From the NCBI RefSeq assembly GCF_022810305.1, contig NZ_JALGQH010000004.1, forward strand, positions 124,001 through 188,000: a stretch of 64,000 nt of DNA. The letters are read 5' to 3'. Position numbers and translations under genes: made by a program. The notes under the pieces were generated by a model. The model worked only from the letters and a program-made list of their open reading frames with translations. It did no database searches and was not told the origin of the DNA. Source of the DNA: Rhodococcus sp. ARC_M6. Its GTDB lineage: Bacteria; Actinomycetota; Actinomycetes; Mycobacteriales; Mycobacteriaceae. Every line of letters begins with the position of its first letter. The first letter of the stretch is position 1. Below are positions 18,598 through 27,390 of the stretch, one piece after another.

Positions 18598-19860
18598 TTA
18601 GCTGCAGACCTTGAGTGTCGCTTCGGCCAGAATGGAGAGGCCGTGCTCGAGCTCCTCATCGGTAATCGTCAGTGCCGGAAGCAGTTTCACTACCTGGTCG
18701 GACGGGCCGGAGGTTTCCGCCAGCAATCCCTCGTCGAATGCCAGTTGGCAGACCTTGCCGGCCCGTTCGGGCTGCTCGAAGACAAGTCCCTGGACCAGAC
18801 CGCGTCCGCGGGTCGAAACCTCGCCGGGGAATTGATCGGCGAGATTTGCGAAGCACTCGCGGATGCGGGCGCCCTTCTTCAGGGTCGTCTTGGTGAGCGC
18901 ATCGTCGGACCAGTAATGATCGAGTGCCACCTTGGATGTGACAAACGCGGGGTTGTTTCCGCGGAACGTTCCGTTGTGCTCGCCGGGACCCCAGACATCG
19001 AGTTCACGTTTGAACAGTGTGAGCGCCATGGGCATTCCGTAGCCGCCGATGGATTTGGAGAGCGTGACGATGTCGGGAACGATTCCGGCTTCTTCGAACG
19101 AGAAGAACGGACCCGTACGGCCACAACCCATCTGGACGTCGTCGACGATCAGCAGGATTCCGCGATCGGAGCACAGCGTTGCGAGTGCCCGAAGCCATTC
19201 GGGGCGAGCGACATTGACGCCGCCTTCACCCTGCACGGTCTCGACGATGACAGCTGCGGGACGGTTGAATCCGCTGCCGGAATCATCGAGCACCCGTGAG
19301 AACCACTGGAAATCCTCGGTGACGCCGTCGAAGTAGTTGTCGAACGGCATCGGCGTTGTGTGCACCAGTGGTACACCGGCGCCGGCTCGCTTCATCGAGT
19401 TGCCGGTAACCGACAGTGCTCCCAGTGTCATACCGTGGAAAGCGTTGGTGAAGTTGATGATTGCGGATCGCCCAGTGACCTTGCGGGCCAGCTTGAGTGC
19501 GGCTTCGACAGCATTTGTTCCGGTGGGCCCGGGAAACTGGACTTTGTAGTCGAGGCCACGTGGCTCGAGGATGTTGCGCTGAAAGGTTTCCAGGAACTCA
19601 CGTTTGGCGACAGTCGACATGTCGAGGCCGTGGGTGATGCCGTCACTCATGATGTAGTCGACCAGTGCTGATTTCAGCACCGGGTTGTTGTGTCCGTAGT
19701 TGAGTGCGCCGGCGCCGGCGAAGAAATCCAGGTAGTCGCGCCCGCTCTCGTCACGGATCCACGATCCGGAAGCGCTGGTGAACACTGCCGGCCAATCACG
19801 GCAGTAGCTGCGAACTTCGGACTCGAGCGTCTCGAAAATGCTTGCTTCGTTGATGTTCAT
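18598..19860 (-). CDS. ectB: Diaminobutyrate--2-oxoglutarate aminotransferase
   Basis: PLP-dependent class III aminotransferase converting aspartate semialdehyde to 2,4-diaminobutyrate, the first ectoine-specific step. In the 420 residues I see GPTGTNAVEAALKLAR, VIVETVQGEGGVN, LLIVDDVQMGCGRTG and the PLP Lys in TLSKSIGGYG. The N-terminus (NINEASIFETLESEVRSY) is typical of EctB. It lies 48 bp after ectA and 15 bp before ectC. Confidence 0.97.
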   Translation of the reverse strand: MNINEASIFETLESEVRSYCRDWPAVFTSASGSWIRDESGRDYLDFFAGAGALNYGHNNPVLKSALVDYIMSDGITHGLDMSTVAKREFLETFQRNILEPRGLDYKVQFPGPTGTNAVEAALKLARKVTGRSAIINFTNAFHGMTLGALSVTGNSMKRAGAGVPLVHTTPMPFDNYFDGVTEDFQWFSRVLDDSGSGFNRPAAVIVETVQGEGGVNVARPEWLRALATLCSDRGILLIVDDVQMGCGRTGPFFSFEEAGIVPDIVTLSKSIGGYGMPMALTLFKRELDVWGPGEHNGTFRGNNPAFVTSKVALDHYWSDDALTKTTLKKGARIRECFANLADQFPGEVSTRGRGLVQGLVFEQPERAGKVCQLAFDEGLLAETSGPSDQVVKLLPALTITDEELEHGLSILAEATLKVCS

Positions 19861-19908
19861 ATCTTCTTAGTTCCTCCGGGGCATGCTGTGTACCCAGCGC
19901 GCAACGCG

Positions 19909-20424
19909 CTAGGCGCCGATGCGGAAAAGATCTTCGGCTTCGTGTCCATCGGGAAAATCATTGGGCGAGAACAAGCTCTGCCGACTGATAGGTAATTCGC
20001 GCCTTCGTGCGAGCGCGGTGAAGAGTGCGATCGAAGCCTCGTTGTCGGGGCTGATCGTCGTCTCCAGATGTGTAACACCCAGTGGCGCTGTGCGATCCAT
20101 CAATGCTGACAGCATGCGGCCGGCAATTGCCTTACCGCGCTGGTCTTCATCGACCGCGACTTGCCATACGAACAGGGTTTCCTGTGCGCTGGGCCGGGCG
20201 TAGCCGGAAACAAATCCGACAACACGTCCGTCTACTTCCGCAACAATCGATGTTGCGCTGAAATCCCTGCACCACAACAGGTATGCATAACTCGAATTGA
20301 GGTCGAGCACCTTCGAATCTCGTGCGATCTGCCAGAGCCGGACTCCGTCATCGATCTGTGGGCTTCGCAGTAACACCGCGTCCGGCGCGGTGGTCGGGAT
20401 AGCTCTCGTATCAACAGGCTTCAT
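19909..20424 (-). CDS. ectA: L-2,4-diaminobutyrate N-gamma-acetyltransferase
   Basis: GNAT enzyme that acetylates diaminobutyrate using acetyl-CoA. Across 171 residues LRSPQIDDGVRLWQIARDS, LDLNSSYAYLLWCRDF and the acetyl-CoA loop DEDQRGKAIAGRM are characteristic of EctA. It is the first gene of ectABC. The upstream 140 bp contain a near-palindrome at 20530-20544 that may be an operator; no known EctR-type regulator gene is adjacent. Confidence 0.96.
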   Translation of the reverse strand: MKPVDTRAIPTTAPDAVLLRSPQIDDGVRLWQIARDSKVLDLNSSYAYLLWCRDFSATSIVAEVDGRVVGFVSGYARPSAQETLFVWQVAVDEDQRGKAIAGRMLSALMDRTAPLGVTHLETTISPDNEASIALFTALARRRELPISRQSLFSPNDFPDGHEAEDLFRIGA

Positions 20425-20529
20425 CTGTCATCTGAACGTAACAAGCATTGCTGCAGAAGTCATGTAGATGTCCGTTTCGGGCCTTGGGTAACCGGGTACG
20501 GCGCAGGTGACAGCATGAATGTGAGGGTG

Positions 20530-20544
20530 GTCACATTATGTAAC
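20530..20544. promoter_or_regulatory. Near-palindrome upstream of ectA
   Basis: GTCACAT-T-ATGTAAC is a 7-1-7 inverted repeat with one mismatch in the 140-bp gap between the recQ 3' end and ectA, about 105 bp before the ectA start. Position and symmetry fit an operator or activator site for the ectoine operon. The cognate regulator is unknown. Confidence 0.35.
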
Positions 20545-20564
20545 TATTGGTGTTGTCGGAGCGA

Positions 20565-22673
20565 CTATTTCGGGCTTGCGAGCGCCAACGGAAGCACTGA
20601 CTGTGCACCGGCTTGACGCAATGCGCGGGCAGCCATCGTGAAAGTCCAACCGGTATCGGCGAGTGCATCTACCAGGAGGACGGGCCCTTGATGTGCGCTC
20701 ATGTCGGGAACATCCCACGCGTCAACCAATCCGGCGACGCGATAGGCCGAGTTGGCGGCCGAGACGGGTGGATGTTCAGGCCGAAGGTGAAGTACGCCGA
20801 GGTCGGTGAGTCGCCCGACCTGAGCCAACTTCGCCGAAAGGCTCCGGACAAGGATTGGGTGAGTTGACGATTCAAGCGCCATCACGCCGGTGGGTCGATC
20901 AGTCCAATCCCACGCTGCCAGAACACTGATGCAGGCACTGACTACTGCATCAGGCACCTCGGCATCGGGTCCGTCGAGCAACGCGCGTAGGCGCTGGCCC
21001 CAGCCGAGATCGGACAGACGTCCGAGGATGCGTCCGGATTCCGGCCCTTCCTTGATCTTTCCGGACAGGTTGATTCCCAGCTTGCTGAGTCCCGTCGGCC
21101 ACATCTTGCGTGGTTCGAGATCGAAACCGGGGCGCTGCAGGCGTGCCCGAGTTTCGTCGAGTGCGGCGGTGTCGACTGTCGTGTCATACCGCTGACCGGT
21201 GCAGTTGTCGCATCGACCGCACTGCGAGTTGTCCGGGGTGAGGCCGGGATCGTCGAGTTGCTCACGGAGAAAGGTCATTCGGCAGGTCGTGATGTTCTGG
21301 AATTCGACCATAGCAGCCTGCTCGGCCTGGCGAGCTTCCTCGAGACGGCCATAGCGCAGCGCGTCGTACACCCACGGTTCTCCGGTGCTGATCCAGCCGC
21401 CCTTGACGCGTTTGACCGCCCCGTCGACATCGAGGACTTTCAAGACCATTTCGAGCCGGGTGCGGTTGAGCTCGACCAAGGGTTCCAATGCCGGTGTCGA
21501 CGTGGCTTTTTCGGTGTCGAGGTGCTCGATGACACTGCGGACCAGGTGTTCACGCGGGAACGCAACGGACGCGAAGTAGCTCCAGATCTGCTTGTCCTCG
21601 GAGCCCGGAAGCAAGATCACGTCAGCGCGATCGGTGGAACGACCGGCGCGTCCGACTTGCTGGTAGTAAGAGATCGGTGATGACGGTGCGCCGAGGTGGA
21701 TCACGAAGCCGAGATCAGGCTTGTCGAAACCCATCCCGAGAGCAGACGTCGCGACAAGGGCTTTGACACGATTCCCGAGCAGATCCTGCTCGAGGGATTC
21801 ACGCTCGGTGGGGTCGGTTTGGCCGGTGTACGCGGCGACAGTGTGGCCACGCTCGGACAGCAGGCTCGACAGGTCGCGGGCTGCCGAAACGGTGAGGGTG
21901 TAGATGATGCCGGAACCAGGCAATGTGTCCAGGATCTGAGCGAGCCAGGCGGCGCGCGCTGTTGCCTCCGGGATATTAACGACAGATAGGTGCAGTGATT
22001 CGCGTTCGAGTCCGCCGCGCAGAATCAACGTTTCCTCGCCGCCGACTCCGAGTTGTGCGGACACGTCGGCGACGACGCGGTCATTGGCCGTCGCAGTTGT
22101 CGCGAGAACAGGAATGCCGTCCCCGAGTTCGGCGATCAACGTCCGGATGCGCCGGTAATCCGGACGGAAGTCGTGACCCCAGTCGGACACACAGTGAGCC
22201 TCATCCACGACGACCAGTCCGGCATCGGCAGCCAAGGACGGCAGAACCTGGTCCCGGAAGTCCGGGTTGTTGAGACGCTCGGGGCTGACGAGCAGAACGT
22301 CGAGATCATTTGCGGCGACGCGGGCGTGAATATCGTCCCATTCGGTCATGTTGCCGGAGTTGATGGTGGCAGCGCGAACACCCGCCCGTTCGGCGGAGGC
22401 GACCTGGTTGCGCATGAGCGCCAAGAGAGGGGAGACGATGACCGTTGGACCGTGCCCAGCAGCACGCAGGAGCTTTGCGGAGATAAAGTACACCGCCGAC
22501 TTACCCCAGCCGGTCCGCTGCACCACCAGAGCGCGCTTGCGCTGAACCACCAGGGCCTCGATCGCGATCCACTGGTCCTCGCGCAGGCAGGCATCGGGCC
22601 CGGCGAGTTCGCGGAGCAGACGCTCGGCTTCGTCGCGCAGTACGGGGGCAGTGGTGGTGGTCATGCCTCCCAT
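20565..22673 (-). CDS. RecQ-like ATP-dependent DNA helicase with C-terminal PRTase-like domain
   Basis: SF2 helicase of about 702 residues. LREDQWIAIEAL (motif 0) is followed by motif I RTGWGKSAVYF, motif II DEAHCVSDWGHDFRPDYRR (RecQ DEAH and aromatic-rich loop), ATTATA (III), and the C-terminal helicase lobe to QVGRAGR (VI). A Zn-binding segment CRMTFLRE...CGRCDNC follows. The last ~50 residues contain GPVLLVDALADTGWTFT, which resembles the PRPP loop of phosphoribosyltransferases. ATG 22673, behind GGAGG, is my choice; GTG 22685 and ATG 22664 are possible. Confidence 0.88.
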   Translation of the reverse strand: MGGMTTTTAPVLRDEAERLLRELAGPDACLREDQWIAIEALVVQRKRALVVQRTGWGKSAVYFISAKLLRAAGHGPTVIVSPLLALMRNQVASAERAGVRAATINSGNMTEWDDIHARVAANDLDVLLVSPERLNNPDFRDQVLPSLAADAGLVVVDEAHCVSDWGHDFRPDYRRIRTLIAELGDGIPVLATTATANDRVVADVSAQLGVGGEETLILRGGLERESLHLSVVNIPEATARAAWLAQILDTLPGSGIIYTLTVSAARDLSSLLSERGHTVAAYTGQTDPTERESLEQDLLGNRVKALVATSALGMGFDKPDLGFVIHLGAPSSPISYYQQVGRAGRSTDRADVILLPGSEDKQIWSYFASVAFPREHLVRSVIEHLDTEKATSTPALEPLVELNRTRLEMVLKVLDVDGAVKRVKGGWISTGEPWVYDALRYGRLEEARQAEQAAMVEFQNITTCRMTFLREQLDDPGLTPDNSQCGRCDNCTGQRYDTTVDTAALDETRARLQRPGFDLEPRKMWPTGLSKLGINLSGKIKEGPESGRILGRLSDLGWGQRLRALLDGPDAEVPDAVVSACISVLAAWDWTDRPTGVMALESSTHPILVRSLSAKLAQVGRLTDLGVLHLRPEHPPVSAANSAYRVAGLVDAWDVPDMSAHQGPVLLVDALADTGWTFTMAARALRQAGAQSVLPLALASPK

Positions 22674-22703
22674 GGTGCATGACACCTCCGACAGGTGCGT
22701 ATT

Positions 22704-23525
22704 TCAGACCTTGTCGATGGGCTGCTGAAGTTCGGTGACCCAGCCGTCGACGTCCTCGGTGTAAGCCAAAGTCACCTCGCGACCCGGTCCGGCATTGCGG
22801 TATCCGGCTTCGTCGATCCAGCGGGCAAGTGCCTGGTAAGCCGGTAGGCAGTTCTCCATCGAGCCCTTGTGCAGCAGAGTTGCCATCTGCTGTTCGCCCG
22901 GCAGATCGGTCACAGTGAAGTCGTATTCGTCACTGGGGTTCGCGTCTACCGGCAAAGCGGCATGTACGACGACGTTCTCTTCGTCCCCGGCGTCCTCGTA
23001 GTAGGCGATTGCCGGGCCAATGGGGATCAGGCCGGCGCGGCCCAGTTCGGAGCTGAGCTTGCCGTAGAGCCCTTGAACAACGGGACCGATGGACGACGGC
23101 TCCATGGACTTGGCGATACCGGTCAACTCGGCCACTCGCACGGCAGGAACCGGCTTGACTACAACTTCGTAGGTAGACATCTTTCCCTCACTCTCGATGA
23201 TGCGTAAACGCGCCTGGACGTGGGCCAGTCGCGCGGTGTCTTCCTGGATCCGGGTCTCGAGCTCGGCGCGGCGAAGCGTGAGCATCCCGCGAATCTCGTC
23301 GACGCTGACGGACGACTCGACCACTTGCCGGACCTGGGCAAGCGTGAGTCCCAGATCCTTCAACGCCACGATTCGGTTGAGCAACGCCAATTGGCCCGCG
23401 GAGTAGGAGCGGTATCCCGTGGAGGCATCTACTTCGACTGGGGTGAGCAGGCTGATGGCGTCGTAGTGGCGAAGCATCCGCACGGACACACGGCCGGCTC
23501 TCGCGAAGTCCCCGATGCTCAGCAT
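22704..23525 (-). CDS. MerR-family regulator with GyrI-like effector-binding domain
   Basis: 273 residues. The N-terminal winged-helix domain (MLSIGDFARAGRVSVRMLRHYDAISLL) and a dimerisation coiled coil to about residue 110 are followed by a C-terminal GyrI/AraC-effector-like domain (EVVVKPVPAVRVAELTGI...). Such proteins are ligand-responsive activators of transporters or of themselves (BmrR/TipA type). No export gene is adjacent. Its own promoter has the classic 19-bp MerR spacer with a perfect palindrome, so autoregulation is likely. Confidence 0.92.
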   Translation of the reverse strand: MLSIGDFARAGRVSVRMLRHYDAISLLTPVEVDASTGYRSYSAGQLALLNRIVALKDLGLTLAQVRQVVESSVSVDEIRGMLTLRRAELETRIQEDTARLAHVQARLRIIESEGKMSTYEVVVKPVPAVRVAELTGIAKSMEPSSIGPVVQGLYGKLSSELGRAGLIPIGPAIAYYEDAGDEENVVVHAALPVDANPSDEYDFTVTDLPGEQQMATLLHKGSMENCLPAYQALARWIDEAGYRNAGPGREVTLAYTEDVDGWVTELQQPIDKV

Positions 23526-23564
23526 GATTGCCTCACCTTCTTGCGTGAATTACCGACACCGTCA

Positions 23565-23595
23565 GTTCTACGGCCTCACACGGTGTGAGAGTCAA
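23565..23595 (-). promoter_or_regulatory. MerR-type promoter with 19-bp spacer and embedded operator
   Basis: On the reverse strand, -35 TTGACT (23595-23590) and -10 TAGAAC (23570-23565) are 19 bp apart. Inside the spacer at 23575-23589 lies the perfect 7-1-7 palindrome CTCACAC-C-GTGTGAG. Over-long spacers with an internal dyad are the hallmark of MerR-activated promoters. The -35 overlaps the 3' end of the ribokinase gene. Confidence 0.75.
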
Positions 23596-24458
23596 GCCGA
23601 GCTTTCCAGCAAATCCTCGATCGCGGTTCGGGTCGGCGACGACGCAGCCGCGCCGGGGACCGTCGTTGCGAGGCTCCCCGCCACGCACGCAAAATGCAGC
23701 GCACGTGATCGGTCAAGTATCCATTCCACGGCAAAGGCGCCGGTGAAGGCATCGCCCGCGCCGGTGGTATCGACCGGCGTCACTTTCGGTGAATCCGCGT
23801 GGACGGCGCTGCCTCGGCTGCGCAGATCGGCGCCACCCGCTCCGAGGGTCGTGACCAGGTGTTCGACGCGATCGGTGATCGAGGAAAGCTGTTCCACTTC
23901 GGTCTGATTCACGATCAGGATGCCTACTGCGTCGATCAGTGTGTTCGGAAGATCTTGTACCGGTGAAGGATTGAGTATGACGGTTGTGTCATTGAGCTGA
24001 GCGTGCTTTGCTGCGGCAACTACGGTCGCCAGCGGAATCTCGAGTTGGCACAACAGCACGTCCGCGTTTGCGATGGCGTCGAGATCGCTGTCGGTCAACT
24101 CAGTGACGGATCCATTGGCTCCGGCAACAACGATGATGCTGTTCTCGGCCCGAGCGTCGACGGTAATTGCCGCAACTCCGCTGGGGCCGTTGACGGTGCG
24201 CAACAGCGTCGTATCGACACCGGCAGAATCGAGCGTCTGCCGGAGTTCCCGGCCGAAACCGTCGTCGCCCACCGCGCCGATGAAGATGACGTCGCCGCCG
24301 GCTTTGGCGGCGGCAATGGCCTGATTACTGCCTTTGCCACCGGCAGCGGTGGCAAAGGCAGTGCCCAGCAAGGTTTCACCGGGAACCGGGAATCGGGAGA
24401 CAGTGGAGGTGAGGTCCATGTTGACGCTGCCGACAACGACGATGCGGGGCTGGCTCAT
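23592..24458 (-). CDS. rbsK: Ribokinase (PfkB family)
   Basis: Phosphorylates ribose or a related sugar at the 5 position. It has 288 residues. The N-terminal PfkB signature region has GGKGSNQAIAAAKAG and the C-terminal anion hole/catalytic base is in DTTGAGDAFTG. GSVNMDLTSTVSRFPVPGET is typical of ribokinases. ATG overlaps the stop of the upstream transporter gene by four bases, so they are cotranscribed. No ribose ABC genes are nearby, so the true substrate may be another sugar or nucleoside. Confidence 0.9.
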   Translation of the reverse strand: MSQPRIVVVGSVNMDLTSTVSRFPVPGETLLGTAFATAAGGKGSNQAIAAAKAGGDVIFIGAVGDDGFGRELRQTLDSAGVDTTLLRTVNGPSGVAAITVDARAENSIIVVAGANGSVTELTDSDLDAIANADVLLCQLEIPLATVVAAAKHAQLNDTTVILNPSPVQDLPNTLIDAVGILIVNQTEVEQLSSITDRVEHLVTTLGAGGADLRSRGSAVHADSPKVTPVDTTGAGDAFTGAFAVEWILDRSRALHFACVAGSLATTVPGAAASSPTRTAIEDLLESSA

Positions 24459-25897
24459 ACGTCGAGGTTATCGGCCTTCACCTTCTTGCGGCGCACCTTG
24501 AGGATGATTCGACGGGCCTCGTCGTTGGTGGCTACTGCCGGCGGCGAACCGTCGAGAGGCTTTCGGGCCGTCTCTGGGATCAGGAGAACTGCGAGACCAC
24601 CGATGACCGCTGCAATCATCATGTACATCGGAGCAACCAGATTGCTTCCGGTTGAACTTTCGAGAGCGGTCAGTACCAGGGGAGTGGTGCCGCCGAAGAT
24701 CGACACTGCGAGGTTGTATCCGATTGCCAAGCCGCCGTATCGAATTCCAGTGGGAAAGAGTGCGGGGAGTACTGAGGGGAACACACCGACGAAGAGGAGG
24801 AGAAGTCCGCCCAGGATCGCCAGGCCGAGAAAAACAGTGAAGTAGTTGCCGACGCCGATCAGGAGGTAGGCAGGCAACGACAACACGAAGAAGCCGATAA
24901 ATCCGCTGAGCAGCAAAGGTTTCCGGCCAACCCGGTCGGACCATTTGCCAACGTAGCTGATGCCGATCATCATCACGAGCATGACGATGATCATGAGAAC
25001 AAGACCATGGGATTCGTCGTAACCCAAAGTGTTGGTGAGGTAGGTAGGCATGTAGCTGAGCAGGCCGTAGTGGGCGATGTTGTACGTTGCGACGAGCACG
25101 ATGCACAGAACCAGTGGTCGCCAATTCTCGACGATCGTCTCGCGGAGCTTCGTGCCGGTGGATTCGTCGGCGAGAGAACGCTCTTCGGCCTGTTCCATCT
25201 GCTGAAATGCCGGTGTTTCCTCCAATCGTAATCGGAGATACAAGCCGATCAGGCCCAGCGGACCGGCGATGAGGAACGGGATGCGCCAACCCCATTGGAG
25301 GAGTTCTTCCGGGCTGACCACGGTCTGGATGATCGTGACAATGCCGGCCGCGGCCACATACCCTGCCAGAGTGCCGAATTCGAGGAAGCTGGCAAAGAAG
25401 CCGCGACGCTTGTCGGGTGCATATTCGGCGACAAAGGTACTGGCTCCGCCGTATTCGCCGCCGGTGGAGAAGCCTTGCAGAAGGCGAAGGAGAACGAGGA
25501 GTATCGGTGCCGCGATTCCGATGGACTCGTAGCTCGGGATAAGACCGATCCCGAATGTGCTGCCGGCCATCAGAATAATGGTGGTGGCCAGGACCTTCTT
25601 ACGTCCGATGCGGTCGCCGAGTGGACCGAAGAACAAGCCACCCAAAGGTCGGACGATAAACGCCGCGGCAAAAATTGCGAATGTCGAGAGGAGTTGCGCG
25701 CTACCGCTGACCTCCGGGAAGAACACTTTTCCGATAGTGGTGGCTAGATAGGCGTAGACGCCGAAATCGAACCATTCCATGGCATTTCCGAGCATCGTCG
25801 CCTTGACAGCCTTCTTGACCGACGCGTTGTCGGTGACGGTGACATCGGGTGATTCGGCCACGTCGAGGGCACTGATCGAGTTCTCTGGTGTTGTCAT
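24455..25897 (-). CDS. MFS metabolite:H+ symporter, ProP-like
   Basis: 480 residues with about twelve transmembrane segments. GNAMEWFDFGVYAYLATTIGK near residues 35-55 is nearly the ProP signature of the metabolite:H+ symporter subfamily. RPLGGLFFGPLGDRIGRKK is the MFS loop 2-3 motif, and RLLQGFSTGGEYGGA follows. Likely substrates are proline, betaine or small organic acids; the long ProP osmosensory coiled coil is absent. ATG 25897 is behind GGGGAG; the open frame upstream lacks membrane character. It overlaps ribokinase by four bases. Confidence 0.85.
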   Translation of the reverse strand: MTTPENSISALDVAESPDVTVTDNASVKKAVKATMLGNAMEWFDFGVYAYLATTIGKVFFPEVSGSAQLLSTFAIFAAAFIVRPLGGLFFGPLGDRIGRKKVLATTIILMAGSTFGIGLIPSYESIGIAAPILLVLLRLLQGFSTGGEYGGASTFVAEYAPDKRRGFFASFLEFGTLAGYVAAAGIVTIIQTVVSPEELLQWGWRIPFLIAGPLGLIGLYLRLRLEETPAFQQMEQAEERSLADESTGTKLRETIVENWRPLVLCIVLVATYNIAHYGLLSYMPTYLTNTLGYDESHGLVLMIIVMLVMMIGISYVGKWSDRVGRKPLLLSGFIGFFVLSLPAYLLIGVGNYFTVFLGLAILGGLLLLFVGVFPSVLPALFPTGIRYGGLAIGYNLAVSIFGGTTPLVLTALESSTGSNLVAPMYMMIAAVIGGLAVLLIPETARKPLDGSPPAVATNDEARRIILKVRRKKVKADNLDV

Positions 25898-26055
25898 GAC
25901 AGCGCTCCCCAGCGCAATCATCGAATCGAGCGGAGCACGTACCTGATGCACGCATCTTTTGTTGCCCACTCGCCGATGCGCCGGTCGGGAACAAAACGTC
26001 CGCGTGCCCTGTGGCTCGATGCGACCCCCGTCGCACGGCTCTGGCTCGCGGCAAT

Positions 26056-26080
26056 GTCCGGAGCCCCGAGGGCTCCGGAC
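26056..26080 (-). terminator. Hairpin terminator after the flavin oxidoreductase gene
   Basis: GTCCGGAGCCC at 26056-26066 and GGGCTCCGGAC at 26070-26080 form an 11-bp perfect stem with a three-base loop, about 58 bp past the stop of the flavin oxidoreductase at 26138 and 159 bp upstream of the transporter start. No T-run. Confidence 0.6.
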
Positions 26081-26137
26081 TACCGGCAAGTAAGGCACTC
26101 ACGGTATCAAAGGGAAACGCAGAAACCGATTCTCGGG

Positions 26138-27241
26138 TTAGAAAGCCCGGGCGTACTGCGACGGAACCCGGGGTCCCACTTCGGCATTCAGTTCTCGGGC
26201 GGCGCGCCGTGCCCAGTACGGATCGCGCAGTAGTTCGCGGCCGAGGAGCACGGCGATCGCGCTGCCGTCCTCGATGATTCTCTCGGCTTGTTCAGGTTCG
26301 GTGATCAGCCCGACTGCGGCAGCGGGGAGCAGAGTTTCATTCTGGATTCTGCGGGCAAACGGAACCTGGTATCCCGGCTCCACCGGGATCTGTACTCCTG
26401 GCGAATTGCCGCCGGTGGAGACGTCGATGAGGTCGACCCCGTAGTCGGAGAGGATATTGGCAAGTGCGACAGTCTGATCCGCCGTCCAACTACCAACCTC
26501 GAGCCCGCGCTCCTCCGTAAGCCAGTCTGTGGCGGACATACGGACGAAGAGCGGCAACTCAGCGGGCCACACTTCACGAACTGCGGTGAGGATTTCAAGG
26601 AGGAATCGGATGCGGTTGTCGAAGCTGCCGCCGTAGTGGTCTGTCCGCTTGTTGCTCTCAGGGGAGAGGAATTGGTGAATCAAGTAGCCGTGAGCCGCAT
26701 GGATTTCGACTACCTTGAATTCAGCCTTGAGCGCTCGGGTTGCTGCTGCGGCAAAGTCCGCAACCACCTTCGCGATGTCTTCGGTGGTGAGTTCGACGGG
26801 TTCGGTGAGGTGACCGAAGGGCGCAGCACTGGGCGCGACGGTCTGCCAGGCAAGGCGGTCGTCGGCATCGAGACTCTTGCCGCCGCGCCACGGAACCTGC
26901 GTCGACGCCTTACGGCCCGCGTGTGCCAACTGGATACCGGGAACGGCGCCGAAGTACGCGAGTTGCGCGTTGATCTCAGCGAAGGCGCGAGCCTGCTGAT
27001 CGTTCCAGATCCCCAGATCAGCGGCGCTGATCCGGCCGTTGGGGCTCACTGCCGTCGCCTCGGTGAGGATCAGACCGACGCCGCCGATCGCCCGGCTGAC
27101 GAGGTGAGTTCGATGCCATTCGTTGGGCACTCCGACCTGGTCACCGATGACATCGGCCGAGTATTGGCACATGGGCGCCATCCACACACGGTTAGGAATG
27201 GTGACACCGCGCAGGGTTATGGGTTCGAACAGCAGACTCAC
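26138..27241 (-). CDS. NADH:flavin oxidoreductase, old-yellow-enzyme family (YqjM-like)
   Basis: FMN-dependent ene-reductase fold, 367 residues from GTG 27241 behind CAGGAGC. LFEPITLRGVTIPNRVWMAPMCQYSA is the family N-terminus, with the Cys typical of the YqjM subgroup. EIHAAHGYLIHQFLSP holds the substrate-binding His pair, and HYGGSFDNRIRFLLE and GLITEPEQAE bind FMN. The physiological substrate is unknown, probably an alpha,beta-unsaturated carbonyl. Divergent from proA. Confidence 0.93.
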   Translation of the reverse strand: MSLLFEPITLRGVTIPNRVWMAPMCQYSADVIGDQVGVPNEWHRTHLVSRAIGGVGLILTEATAVSPNGRISAADLGIWNDQQARAFAEINAQLAYFGAVPGIQLAHAGRKASTQVPWRGGKSLDADDRLAWQTVAPSAAPFGHLTEPVELTTEDIAKVVADFAAAATRALKAEFKVVEIHAAHGYLIHQFLSPESNKRTDHYGGSFDNRIRFLLEILTAVREVWPAELPLFVRMSATDWLTEERGLEVGSWTADQTVALANILSDYGVDLIDVSTGGNSPGVQIPVEPGYQVPFARRIQNETLLPAAAVGLITEPEQAERIIEDGSAIAVLLGRELLRDPYWARRAARELNAEVGPRVPSQYARAF

Positions 27242-27378
27242 GGAAAATGCTCCTGACTGGAAGAATGTGGATAAGTAGGTCCCCGACTCGAACTTTGAGT
27301 CGGGTGGACTTCTCAACCTCGTGCAACAGCGATTCGAGTCCGAATCATTCCCGAAAGCAGGCTGTCGGGGTGGATGGC

Positions 27379-27384
27379 TAATGT
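27379..27384 (+). promoter_or_regulatory. Putative -10 element of proA (leaderless arrangement)
   Basis: TAATGT lies six bases before ATG 27391 and no Shine-Dalgarno is seen, so a leaderless transcript is likely. Confidence 0.4.
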
Positions 27385-27390
27385 GTATCT

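Noticed and set aside
26041-26277. Small forward-strand frames around the 26-kb hairpin
   Set aside because: They run into the antisense of the flavin oxidoreductase gene and lack start signals.
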